A DNA stretch of 36,335 nt from Chara braunii (Eukaryota > Streptophyta > Charophyceae > Charales > Characeae): contig BFEA01000173.1 of the NCBI GenBank assembly GCA_003427395.1, positions 1,027,552-1,063,886 on the forward strand, read 5' to 3'. Position 1 is the stretch's first letter; each line of letters starts with the position of its first letter. Of the stretch, positions 9,576 to 20,329 are shown one piece after another. The translations under genes and the position numbers were made by a program. The notes below the pieces were generated by a model that worked only from the letters and a program-made list of their open reading frames with translations, searched no databases and had not been told where the DNA came from.

Positions 9576-11195
9576 TGTCGCGCGCGGCGGTCCCACACCC
9601 AGACGTAAAGTAGGTTTTGGTGTCGGACCTCACGGTCGTATCATGCAGGAGTTTTATAAGGGTTTCAGCGTAAAGACCAACTCCGACCGTGCGCGCGTGC
9701 TATACCTCTCGCGGCTCCCTACGACAGGTTAGGGATCCCGCGAGGTACAACATAGCTCCACCTGCGGGAGCTGTCACCATCCCTTAGGTGGGCGTATCCT
9801 TGTTGAGCTATTGACCCACGTGCAAAGGCTTTGACATGCAATCACAGAGGTAGGTCAGCCGAGGACGTTTTCTCGATCGCCGTAGCATAGGCATACGCCA
9901 GGTTGAACGCCTAAGACTGACCCGTATACACGTCGGGCATCGGGGCGCTGATCTCCCGGACCGACTTACTAATCAGGTCGACTCGACTGACGTACGTTCG
10001 CGNATACNACGNTTTGAATNTAAATAGTNTCCATAGGTATGACTCATAGCTTATCCTATGTTCAAGCAGGACCCCTCTCGATACTTAAACTATCAGGGGT
10101 TGCTCATAAGAGACATACCCATCCTACCTAGTGATTAAGTCCATTCGACATAACGTTCCATGAAACCCTTTAACCATAGCATACATACATGTGAGATGAG
10201 ATAAGGCTGAATAATTAGGCGAGGAGATGTCACATACCGACATAACACTTTCACATAAACATTCTGAATTCATCAAGGAAAAACATAGGTCTTTGGCCTT
10301 TCAAACATGAACAAACGAAAATGATGGGCAAATGAATGAGGTTTGTCGCCTTCGCAATGTTCCTAATCTTCCTAACAATCAGGGAAAACACAAGGTTGGG
10401 TACTCAAACCAAGTGTATAAAATCGCGCGTTGATGAAATGTCTGGATCAAGGTCCAGGATAGCATAAGTTTCTCAGTGTGTTGCCGTGAATAGCATGTGG
10501 CTGGTCGTATTACTGACCTGCAGACAAGAGTCAATCACATTACACAATCCTAGCAGAGTCAACCATTCATTCACTTTCACACACATTACACTTACGCTTC
10601 CAACCCTTTTAACCAGACATTCCTTTTTCGACTTAGTCATTCAAGAACCTTTTTTGAACAAACACAGACCCTTTAAACAAATGACCCGAAACAGAAATGT
10701 CATTTAGTGCAAAGGTTGATGCAAAGTGTGGGTGTAGAAGGTGAGTGAGGGTTGAGTTGGATAACCAACCGGTTACCATATGGCAACAGCATGTAGTCTT
10801 GCATTGACTCATAATGAGTCTCCTTGATTAAGATGACCTGAAATCACACACAGGTCGCAGGGTTTCAATACCCCCCTCACTGTCGCTCTACACGAAGTTC
10901 AGCGATGTGAACTTCAATTTTATCGGTGGATTAAGATATGTCCGATCAAAAGTAAGTAAAAAGTAAGAAGACTCCGACAGAGGCCTTCACCTCATACTTA
11001 CTCAAGCAGTAGAATAACTCAGACATGAGTATCCTACCACTGGTTTTAGTCTAACTGGTTTAGACTTAGGCAGACCATGGGGTGACCCGCACAGGAGTAC
11101 CCCACTTCTAGCCTGTCAACTTGACTATCTAATATATGTACACGCGTAGAGACGAGTAATAGGATGTTCCTCACCCTGGAGCCTTATCCTGTTAC
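9576..11195 (-). mobile_element. LTR D (-), 3' end certain, 5' limit uncertain
   Basis: Read on the minus strand, about 9960-9576 aligns with the last 350 bases of LTR E and more weakly with B. It shares ACGCGCGCACGGTYGGAG, the GGTGACAGCTCCC hairpin and the terminal CGACA. The splice donor position reads GAGCTATGTT, so the donor is lost. D is clearly closer to E than to B2, so it is unlikely to be the missing 3' LTR of the B2 element. From about 10030 to 11195 similarity fades but hairpins continue, so the outer limit is a guess. Five single ambiguous bases lie at 10003-10029. Confidence 0.5.
10894..11195. repeat. Hairpins in the LTR D region
   Basis: Clear stems are GAAGTTCA/TGAACTTC (10894-10901/10908-10915, perfect, loop GCGATG), AGTCTAA/TTAGACT (11048-11054/11060-11066), TGGGGTGAC/GTACCCCA with one bulge (11078-11086/11097-11104), and GTAATAGGAT/ATCCTGTTAC with one wobble pair (11156-11165/11186-11195). 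A further weaker one is CATAGG/CCTATG at 10032-10037/10055-10060. Confidence 0.7.
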
Positions 11196-11364
11196 CCGTC
11201 CTACATCCATACATCAATCTATCTGCACTCGCACTTGCTCTAGGCCAGCGTGCACGAACCCAGGCAGTGACTCTAGCTAGGTATGGGGTTCACATGCACA
11301 TGTCTGATCGCGTTGGTAACCAGATTAGAACAAACGGTGTAGGCAATGAAATAGTAACAACAAC

Positions 11365-11386
11365 AAATAACAATAATAGTAATAAT

Positions 11387-11436
<50 letters not shown>

Positions 11437-11480
11437 TATATTATTATTATTATTATTATTATAAAAATAATAATAATACA
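11365..11480. repeat. Inverted microsatellite (AAT)n then (ATT)n
   Basis: An (AAT)n run of roughly 60 bases turns at about 11438 (AATATATATT) into an (ATT)n run of roughly 22 bases, giving an AT-rich palindrome. The apparent tyrosine/asparagine-rich open frame here is only a translation of this repeat. Confidence 0.9.
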
Positions 11481-11925
11481 AGAAAATGAATGAACGCGAT
11501 ACGCAAAGGTCTAAGTCACGATCAATCATGCGAAAGTCCAGAAAGTCATGTAACGAGTAGAGAGTTAAAATGCACCAAAATTTCATTCAAATGAGAGCGC
11601 CAACGTTCAAACCCTTCAGGTCATATCCTTGCAGTGTTCAATGCCGCTCTTTTCTGCCTAGCGGTTGCAGTCCGCCTATGGCTCCTAATGCCTTGTTGTA
11701 CTGCAGCGTTGTTGCACCCCACACTACTCAATGCCTGCGAGTACCCCAGGCTAGCCTGCGCACATGCAAACACTTGTGCAGTGTCGCAGCAGTGTGTTCA
11801 CTTTGTTTGCTGTTGCCAGAACGCCTTGGACTATCTGGCTCCCTCCCTATATGGGAGATGATGTTGTTGCTGGATTGTTTGGTTCTGGCCGTGGAAGTTG
11901 TCAGTAGCTTCTGGTCAGACCCATG
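11481..11925. other. No gene or repeat recognised
   Basis: The DNA is of mixed composition between the AAT microsatellite and the CAC/GTG array. Short open frames overlap in several frames with no recognisable domain. Confidence 0.5.
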
Positions 11926-12860
11926 TGTCTGCGCACTATGCGTGACCGTATACTTCGGGTGTGACTGGGTCACTGTGCACTTGTGTGTCTATCACCGATC
12001 ATTGTGTGCATCACATCGTGCGTGTGTGTGTCACACTGTGTGCGTCACTGTGCACCTGTGTGACTCTGCATCTTCGTCACAGTGCGTAAAACACTGCGTC
12101 TGTATTATGTGACATCTGTGTATGTTGTCACAGTATATCTAAGTGACTTTGTATTTGCGTTATAGTGAGCGTGACACTGTGCCTATGTTATGTGACACTG
12201 CGTATGTGTCACAATATATCTATCACATCGCTGTGCACTGTGTGTGTGACCGTGTGCCTGTCACGGTATTCTGTGTGTGTGTCACACCATTCCTGTGTGT
12301 CGCTATGCACCATGTGACTATGTATGTCACTGTGCCTGTGTGTCACGGTTCGCGACCCTGTGTCTGTCACAGCGTCTGTGTCACTTGCGTATGTGTCACC
12401 GCGTGACTGTGCGCGTGTCACTTATGTAAGCGTCGCTGTATATGTCACAGTCTGCTGTGTGTATCACGGTGTTTATTACTGTGTATGTCACCGTGACTGT
12501 GCGCGTCACGGTGTGATTGTCACCGTGTGACAACATGACTGTTCATCCATCACTGTGTATGCGTCACAATGCATGTGTCACTAAGTGACTTTCACTTTAC
12601 TGTGCACTCCGTGTGCGACTGCGTGCCCGAATCCGTACCCTCTATATGTGTGGTATTGTGTGTGTCACAGCCCGCGTTTCACAACGTATGTTTTCAATGC
12701 GTGTCACAGTGACCATGTGTGCATTGTCAACGTGTGACTGTACATCACTGTGTGACTACCGGACTGTCACAGTATTTGTGCGTGTATGTTACAGTGCACT
12801 GTATATTTTCTGCAGTGCAATTGTACCGAGCCAGTGGTACGTCACCATGCAGTCAGCGGT
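11926..12860. repeat. Long degenerate CAC/GTG (TGTGTCACTG-like) array
   Basis: Over 900 bases consist mostly of TGTG, GTCAC, CACTGTG and TGTCAC words in variable order with no fixed period. Because GTCAC and GTGAC alternate, many local palindromes arise, such as GTCACCGTGTGAC near 12519. A shorter relative lies at 1925-2200. Confidence 0.85.
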
Positions 12861-12953
12861 ACAGTCCCAGTCAGTCCAGGTCCAACCAAACAAGTACCGC
12901 ATGGGACTGTGTGCACCACGGGCATGAGAAAGGTCGGACCAACGAGCCACAAA

Positions 12954-13080
12954 CCATCCTACCAGCATAAACCAAAGGCACAGTCTCGCCTCGCGCGGTA
13001 TACTTAAATTTTAAACCAACTGATTTTCTGTCACTTGCAAAAACAAGGGCGGATACTCTTGTAAGGGTATTCGGACTAAC
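12954..13080 (+). repeat. Repeat H, copy 1
   Basis: This 127-base segment aligns directly with 36025-36150. Shared blocks include CGCCTCGCGC, GTATACTT, TTTAAACC, GTCACTTGCAAA and CTTGTAAGGGTATTCG. Both copies lie beside other repeats. The family is not recognised. Confidence 0.75.
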
Positions 13081-14092
13081 CGCTAACCGGACCATATTAA
13101 GCGATATCCCCGTCGCTTCGCAGAATAAAAAAACTACAAATCCATCCACAACTCCAAATGCTGACCAGAAAGGAGTCAATCCAACTACCCGACAGACTCT
13201 GGTTCGAGGCCTCCATCAATCCATGCCAAACACTGTTTAAACATAGTCTTCAATAAAAGTGTATGGTAACTTCCTTGAGTCACCAACTCGACTAAAATAA
13301 TCATTAAGTTATAATAACTCGAGACCTCAATTCCTCAAGACAACTAGGTTAAAGTCGACGGTCAAAAATCTTGTTTAGTTCCTAACTAGAGTAAGAATCT
13401 ATAATAGTTGAATAATGGGTCAGCCACTGATACATTTCAATCTCTTATTCAACGCGTGGACAAAGTTACTTCCCACCAACTACAGTCACAGACAGGAAAT
13501 CCTCCAATGACCAAACTTAGGATTACACAATCCCCTGTCTCTTTGAACGATATTTGATCGCGTCGGGCACTCGGATCATTCTACCCCCAGCCAAAACCTA
13601 AACTCAGCGACAGATTCAAATTCATAATCTGAATCTTTATCTAGTCTTTCTCGCTTTCACACAACGATCATTTAGACTCAACCTATTCGTACATCCCTTT
13701 TCAAGCTCTTCCTCAAAGATCACCCCATCATGGGGATTATCACGACTAAGTAGACGTTAGACTGATTGAGCTTATTGTGCTTATCATAGATGTATCCTTT
13801 GGGTTGAGCCCCGTTAAGCTCATCCTCATATCATGCAAAGGCCTACTCATTTTAGTCACTCGTAAAGGCAGATGGGCAGGGTATTCACTAAGCCCTTAGA
13901 ATGAAATCCATCCTTTTTCCCCATAAATTCATACTTTTATGTAGGGTTTTTCACTTTTATCACACACTTTGTAGACTTCCCTCATAAGCTTTGCTCATTG
14001 AGCAAGCTCTCATAATCTTCTTCCAAATAAAACTCACATTTACTGCTGAAAATTTTACACTCATTAACACGTTAATTTCAACCATAACTAAA
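13081..14092. other. No gene recognised; probable decayed element interior
   Basis: AT-leaning DNA with stops in all frames. It lies on the 3' side of the minus-strand element whose 5' end is at LTR B2, where pol would be expected. No reverse transcriptase, RNase H or integrase motif could be seen. Confidence 0.45.
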
Positions 14093-14437
14093 GTCGATTG
14101 GAGAGTCGTAAAATCAGGTGGGTTTCCTTATTACAGGCGATACTCCCACCGACTATTAGTCAACTCAGTCTTCTCAATCATGGAAATCACTACGGCGAGT
14201 TAGACTGTTTGTAGCCCATAACAAGCTAAGTGGAGGGTCCCTGAATCCGACGGGTTTCCCTGGCTCAGGTGACCCCTCCACCGGTTATCATGCGACTAAA
14301 CAAGCGGGGATGCTGATTCTAACGGTTCTTTCCTCACCCTCTGCCTCGTACAAAACCACATGTGACTCACAACCAAAGGCCAAGCGTGAGGGGTTCCTGA
14401 ACCTAGCGGGTTTCCCTGCCGCAAATGCACCCCTACC
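14093..14437. repeat. Hairpin array, loop class 3a (CGGGTTTCCCTG)
   Basis: Three units share a loop of the form CTGAAYCNRSCGGGTTTCCCTG. Their flanking arms are different but complementary: about GTCGATTGGAGAGTCG with CGATACTCCCACCGAC (14093-14153, imperfect), TGGAGGGTC with GACCCCTCCA (14231-14280) and GTGAGGGGT with ACCCCTAC (14386-14437). Confidence 0.7.
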
Positions 14438-14516
14438 GACATTTGAAAACCAACAGAATGGAATTGTCGATTCTAGCGGAGGATAAAACCCTTATACCAT
14501 AAAAAATCTTCTCAAG

Positions 14517-14663
14517 TCATCCTCCCACTCAAGGATGAGCATTCCATAAGGTTTATTAAGACCTCTCCCCACTTGAAAGAGAGTCAACCATAAAATCTTT
14601 CATCCATCCTCCCACTCATGGATGGACCATCCATATAACCTTTAAAACGTCCTCCACTTGGAG
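14517..14663. repeat. Hairpin array, loop class 3b (TCCCACTCAAG)
   Basis: Four small hairpins share a loop like TCCCACTCAAG: TCATCC/GGATGA (14517-14522/14533-14538), CTCTC/GAGAG (14563-14567/14579-14583), TCCATCC/GGATGGA (14603-14609/14620-14626) and CTCC/GGAG (14652-14655/14660-14663). Stems differ while loops are similar. Confidence 0.7.
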
Positions 14664-15695
14664 ATGAGTCCAGAGGAGACCATTAACCACTTAGGCCACC
14701 CTCGGGCATAGCCTCTCTCTTAATCTGAACTCTTTAAGTCTCCCAGAAATCCTTCACTGATAATCACGTTTTTTTCACTTCATCGAACCTTCTTTGGTTC
14801 GCACACTTCATCCACCCTTTTACTTCACACTGTTACTTTTTTTTTTCTCATATGTCAATTAGAATAAAAAACGAAAACCCACAAGACCACAATGGTGAGA
14901 ATGGCAATGACAACCCGAACACGCACGATTCTGCAACCTGAGGGAATCAAAACCCATACCAAGATGGTTCTAAGAAGAAAATCAAATTATCTCGAGTCTC
15001 GAATCTTCATAAGCCTCAAATCATCACAATTTCAGGTTCCAATCAGAAACAAAAGACCTTGTATAACATGCCCTATAGGTCATAAAAGATTGATGTACAC
15101 AAAATGATCACAAACGTTCTCGCGACGATGAAACGACGTCGGCGTATGGACAATCGAACCTTACAAGACCTCCACTTGCATTCAACCAAACCTAAAATCA
15201 TCTTAGAGAGTGGATAATCAAACCCAGAGCGTACGCACAATCCTGATGAAGGTAATGACGCACACTCGAAATCAGAATTATGTACAAGTTGAAACCTATA
15301 TCTCATGACTCGTAGACTCAACTTAAAAGCAAGGTAAAATACTTGCCTATTAGTCTGGCAATTGAGCCTTTCACATGGTCATAACGTTCCGAATGTTTAT
15401 TTATAAGTCATTGAAGACTGTTGACACCCTTCTATCTCTCTCTTGCTATGGACGAGATAAGTAAAAAATGGGAGGAACCAAGCCCTTGTCGAATCACAAT
15501 GGTCTTAACCCTTAACTTCTTCCTTTGCCATCTTACATCTGCGAGAGGTATGACCAGTATTTCCACAACAAGCACGTACTATCATTGACCGCTGATCTCG
15601 CCGCCTGCTATTCTTCCGTCATTTTCAACTTGCGGTTGACGATGCCTCCTTGTAGTCACACCCCTTTTTAGGATCAGATACAGCGCGAGGTAGTG
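14664..15695. other. No gene recognised downstream of gag (minus strand)
   Basis: This is where the rest of gag and the protease/pol region would be expected for the minus-strand element. Only short open frames without recognisable motifs are present. Confidence 0.45.
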
Positions 15696-16577
15696 CTATA
15701 CCAACTTCTTTCTGAGCTCTTCGCTCCTCTGTTCCCTTCTCGTTTGGGACGTTAATTGTTTTCTCACAGGTATGAGTCGCGACATTCGTCGCTTTAGTCC
15801 TTCCTCTGCACATGACTTTTTTTTCTTCCCTTCACCCCATTTATGGTTCCGCTTCACCACTTTAATGTCTTTTTGAAGTCCACCTCTCATACCCTCAGAG
15901 ATGCCTGCTGCAAGGTCACTTGGCATTTTTCAATGCTCATTGTTCTCATAATCATACGTTTCCTTTCTTTTTCTCGCTTCCCGCAGAGTATGACAGAGGT
16001 ACTGATCGAAATCCCCCTCTACAAAGTTGTCTCGTATTTTGTCTCATATGAGTCTTCCTTCTGTCTCACGGATCAAATCTCGTTGCTCTGCATCCGTAAA
16101 ATTCATAAGGAAGACAAAACACTTGTCATGATCAGACAACGCCCAGACCTTGCAGGATGCGTGCTCATACTTTGTCAGGAAGTGCCCTACTGACACATAA
16201 TTGTATTGATCTATCTTCTCAAGATTGTCTTTGGTCAGTTGTTCCTCACCTAGCCGGTGTTTATCCCACATGTCATTATAGAACTTCCTTTATGATGACC
16301 TCGCTCTACTAATCAATCCACTGGCTTCCCCCTTCAAACCTATAAAGATATACTTTATAACCTCCTTTAACATCTGCTCCTCATTCCATTCGCAGTGGGA
16401 CGCTATTTGCTCTAACTTATCAAGGAAGTCAGAAACATGATAGCCTTTAAAGAAGTCAATCTCAACCCTGGGTAGGTTGTCTCGCTCCCAATCTCGCAGA
16501 CCCAACAAAGAGGCAAATTCCTCCACCCCAATCTTCCCTTGAGAATCTTTTATCTCGAGCTCCTTCGACCCCATCAC
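15696..16577 (-). pseudogene. Decayed Ty3/gypsy-like gag with three in-frame stops
   Basis: One minus-strand frame reads for about 294 codons from 16577 to 15696 and is interrupted only by TAA at 16290-16292, TGA at 16044-16046 and TGA near 15930. Early residues include LPRVEIDFFKGYHVSDFLDK, followed by a WNEEQM segment. This resembles the retrotransposon gag pattern of a short F-x-G segment, then FLDKLE and a W about 10 residues later. The middle part reads KHRLGEEQLTKDNLEKID and VGHFLTKYEHAS. The end is Lys/Arg-rich, as expected for an RNA-binding gag tail, but no CCHC zinc knuckle is visible. The first codon is GTG followed by ATG; I would start at the ATG. All three stops can be explained by C-to-T change (CAA to TAA, CGA to TGA). 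It lies about 2 kb inside the primer-binding site at 18641-18657, the expected place. Gag would package element RNA in particles; this copy cannot make a full protein. The domain assignment is by eye only. Confidence 0.6.
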
Positions 16578-16600
16578 CTGTTAAACAACAATGAGCGGGG
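16578..16600 (-). promoter_or_regulatory. Candidate splice acceptor just before gag
   Basis: The minus strand reads ATTGTTGTTTAACAG|GTGATG. This is a T-rich stretch ending in CAG directly before the gag ATG. Paired with the B2 donor at 18842/18843 it would remove about 2.26 kb of leader. This is a motif-only inference. Confidence 0.4.
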
Positions 16601-18637
16601 TTAGGGTCGAGGCTTGAAAGAAGTTACGCATCTAAGTCAAATATAGAATATATTCTACTAACATTATCCCGTTCTCATCATATGAGCGCGCATGATAACA
16701 TATTCAGAACAATGACGATACCGAAGAGAGTCATTAAACAAATATTCACCTATAATAAAACATAAATATTCACTGATAAAACCCTCAAATCATAACTCAG
16801 ACATTAGCCAAATATCACTCCTACTATCAAGGAAGGATACAATATACATATGCCACATAGGTGAATACTCCAAACATGAATCCAAAATGCAGTGCAACCC
16901 ACGAAAAAAATAATATATATTCACAACAATAATGCACAGTCTGATAAGCACAAATTATTTGCTAGGGTTGAAGAACACGTATGTTTCAGAAATAGCCAAC
17001 ATGAAGCCAACTTATCTGTCAGTCATATAACAAGATAATTCTCAACAACATATTCCAGATTCTATAAGGCAGAAATAAGACTAGCAGTGAGTAAATAACA
17101 CGATGCAATTGTTACCCTCTTCAGCTCTTAAGCGAAGCATATAATACAAAGGGACGATGTAATCCTCATGAGATAACATCTTGACTCCTAAGCCCCGCTC
17201 TAAAGATCAAGCCTCACCGCATCCCGCTTTGATTCCGGCGCTTGCACCTCACCGACCCTATCAGGGTCAGATGGACAACCCTATTCATACCTATCAGGGC
17301 AACGAACAACGAATCCGCCCCCTTACGAATATGGTGGTCCTACCTAACGTGAGACGAGCCTAAGTCGCTACTCCAGAACCGCTCTCACTAAGCAGTAGTT
17401 GTTCCACTTGGTCATCATAGTTTCGATAAGGTAACAAACCCCTTCCTCCTCTCTCAACAGATAATGTAGTTACTCTCCTTTTATAGGAAAAATAACAACA
17501 GCCTACTAATGGACCAGGAATATAATTTCGGCATGAGACTCACTATCATTCTTGAGACTGAAAACTGCTTCCTTAAGCCTCAACAAGGGGGGGTAACAAT
17601 TCAATATTGTACGTCCACCGATGACACATTATACAAGCTGACTGACTCCCTTCGGGAAGAACCACCTTCCCTAGAAATGAGTCACCCCATTCACCTCTGA
17701 TCCCATGCCAGATGTGGGTTTCATGCAAAGTCTGTGTCCTCTTGAAAGACGATCCATACATACGTCGTTAATCAAACATCAAACAAAATACAGTAAAAAC
17801 GCGTATATAACAATCAACCAGATAAAACCGTCATAAAAACGAATATATACATATACATTACATATACCTTAAAACCTAGGCCTCTCTTCGGGTTAGCCAA
17901 ACCGCTAGCTAAGTAACCACTATTTTTGAAATTTTTATCGACAATTGCATCTAGACAATCCTCTAGGTAACTCAACTCACCGCCAACTAACACCACCGGA
18001 AGGTCAGGGCTCAGTACTCATCGCAGTACCTATCATATCACAACTCAATCTGAGCTCAGGAAAATACTTTTGCAATTAAACCCCTTTACTTTGCACCCAT
18101 CATTCACCCCTTCATCGATCTTGCTCACGTACCAGAAGCTTCCTCTAAAGCGAGACTCTATTGACCAGGGGAGGACGCCTCAGCTTAACGTCTTTACCTC
18201 CCAAAGCAGGCTTAGCACAACACTCACGTAATGAGTCATTAACCTTGTAGCTTTGACAGTTATTAACAGAGTTTGCTTCAGTAATGGACACACCCAACAA
18301 TGCTAACGCTGCCTCAACTCAACCAACACCGCATCAGACACGCCACGTATCGCCCAATCAACTAAAAATACTTAGGATAACAAGGTGCTCCATGAAACAC
18401 CTATTACATGCGTCAGAGTACGTGAGTGTATGACCTAACACTTCCTTCCCCAAACAAACCGCGCATATGCTTATAACCAGGACTTCACACTTAGGCCACA
18501 ACCTTCAGACATCTTCAATGATAGTCAATGTATCAATCAATCAACCATATAAGTCTAAAGAAAACTTCTCATTTTGCCTAGTTCTCACATTCCCATACGC
18601 GGATGTCGTTCCACCAGGGACAACGGTAGACAACCAT
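16601..18637 (-). other. Leader region between primer-binding site and gag, no gene
   Basis: AT-rich DNA with stops in all frames. A short + strand open frame at 17181-17363 is proline/glutamine-rich but matches nothing I recognise. The region fits an untranslated, possibly intronic leader of the minus-strand element. Confidence 0.45.
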
Positions 18638-18640
18638 TAT

Positions 18641-18657
18641 CCCCGGCAACGGCGCCA
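18641..18657 (-). other. Primer-binding site complementary to tRNA-Asp
   Basis: The minus strand reads TGGCGCCGTTGCCGGGG. Its complement, CCCCGGCAACGGCGCCA, is the CCA-tailed 3' end of plant-type tRNA-Asp. It lies two bases from the LTR end (CGACA, minus strand, at 18660). tRNA-Asp priming is known among plant Ty3/gypsy elements. This fixes B2 as a 5' LTR and its orientation. Confidence 0.85.
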
Positions 18658-18834
18658 CCTGTCGAGCGCATCGGTCCCGCGCCATGCTGGGCGGGACCCT
18701 CCCGGCCGCGTCACGCAGGAGTTGGTCCGATCCTCGTCGCGAATACACATGGAGCTTCCGCAAGCCGCTCCGACCAAGTGCGCCAGCCAGACCTCTCGCA
18801 AGCCCCTACTACAGGATAGGGTCAACGCGAGGCA

Positions 18835-18870
18835 CGACTTACCTCCACCTTACGGGAGCAATCACCTCCC
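18835..18870 (-). promoter_or_regulatory. Near-end LTR hairpin and splice donor, copy B2
   Basis: CTCCC/GGGAG arms lie at 18866-18870 and 18854-18858. The minus-strand donor AG|GTAAGT has its cut at 18843/18842. The block is conserved with A, B1 and E. Confidence 0.6.
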
Positions 18871-20067
18871 TTCGGTGGGCGTATCCCCACCGAGCTACCA
18901 GTCCACAGTATGAAAGCTAATCAGTTGCAATCGCAGAGGTGAACCAGCTGAGGGCGTTTCTCGTTCGCTGTCGCATAGGGGGTACGAGCGGTCTTACACC
19001 TCTATCGAACCCATACTCGAACCGACGCACTGGGGGCTGAAGTCCCAAGCGCGGCTCGTCGTCGGTCGACTAGGACGCATCCCACTTACCACGCGTTACA
19101 CCACGACACACACTCATACAGAACGACGCAAAACAAACAACACTCCTAGTCACTTTTTGTATCCATTCCATAACCTTTCGAAGCGGAAATCAGATACGCG
19201 ACACGCGCGAGACTAGGAATAACTTGAAAATCGCGCGGACGCAGAATCTTCACATATCGACAAACAATGCATACTTACGCAAGTGGTCGCAACGATGGTG
19301 TACTATGTAGTACCCATAATCATGTGGTCCTTGCTAACCTCGAAGGTCGCATTCGACACCCAAGTGACGGCTGACATGCGCCTTCAGGGATTAATCTCTC
19401 GACGTTAGACAAGTGCCAAGTGCGGTTGAGAACCATGCCCTCTTCTGCATCCTGCAGAGAGTAGGTGGTACACAGGTTCATACCTGTGGTGGCAATCGTC
19501 TCTTATCGCCCTGGAGACCAGCTCCATTATCCAGAGCCTAGAAAGAAGTCAAGGGGTTTCACTTTGACGACTGTCACAAACTCTAACATCCAACTATAAA
19601 AATTAACAAGCAAAATCAATCAGAAAAATAATCAAGCATCCCAATACTCATATATCAAATTAGGGCTCGAGGTAACGTAAAAAAAAGGAGGCATAAACCC
19701 ATCAGGTATACAGATCGTGCGACACATGGTTGCCATTCTCACTGCCTCCAAAGTAAAGCTCGTACACAGACTCCAAGACACTAACCTGTATAAAACACAG
19801 ACACAGATGAACGTCACATTGCCATACACCAATGTGGTTAACTTTTAATGTTCTCTGTAACTCATACCACGCCCCACACACTCAAGCCTCAGTCACAATC
19901 CAACTTTTCATTAAATCTCATAAGTTCTTTATAATGGTAATTTAAAAGAAGTTTGGTTAAAACCCTCAAAGAAACATATCAAATCTCAGGGCTAGGGCAT
20001 CACGTTGAGGTACATGTATAAGCAAAGTTGTATCACGAGCCGACAAGTCGGCGATCAACCAACTGAC

Positions 20068-20086
20068 CTGTTATCAGTGATAACAG
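20068..20086. other. Conserved LTR hairpin CTGTTATC/GATAACAG, copy in B2
   Basis: Perfect 8 bp stem (20068-20075/20079-20086), loop AGT. The flanking CAACTGACC is the reverse of the GGTCGGTTG that follows the hairpin in A and E. Confidence 0.75.
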
Positions 20087-20329
20087 AAAATGATCCTCGT
20101 ATGATTAAGCTGAATCTTAGTCCAATCCTGAATTGAATCAATCAACGAAGGACCTATAGTACAAGACAGGTCAATTCTCATACTAAGCTTATAAGTGTAT
20201 GAAGAATAAATTCCCATGTTATGTTCACACTCAAAATCCTTCTTATAACTAAGTCTAAGTCAACCTCTAAGTCGGTGCTAAAAAAAGGTAGATCCTGACA
20301 AAATTTCCCCTATGCTGAGTGGATCGCCA

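Noticed and set aside
17181-17363. Proline/glutamine-rich short frame on the + strand
   Set aside because: Only 60 residues, no match I recognise, and on the opposite strand to the element's gag.
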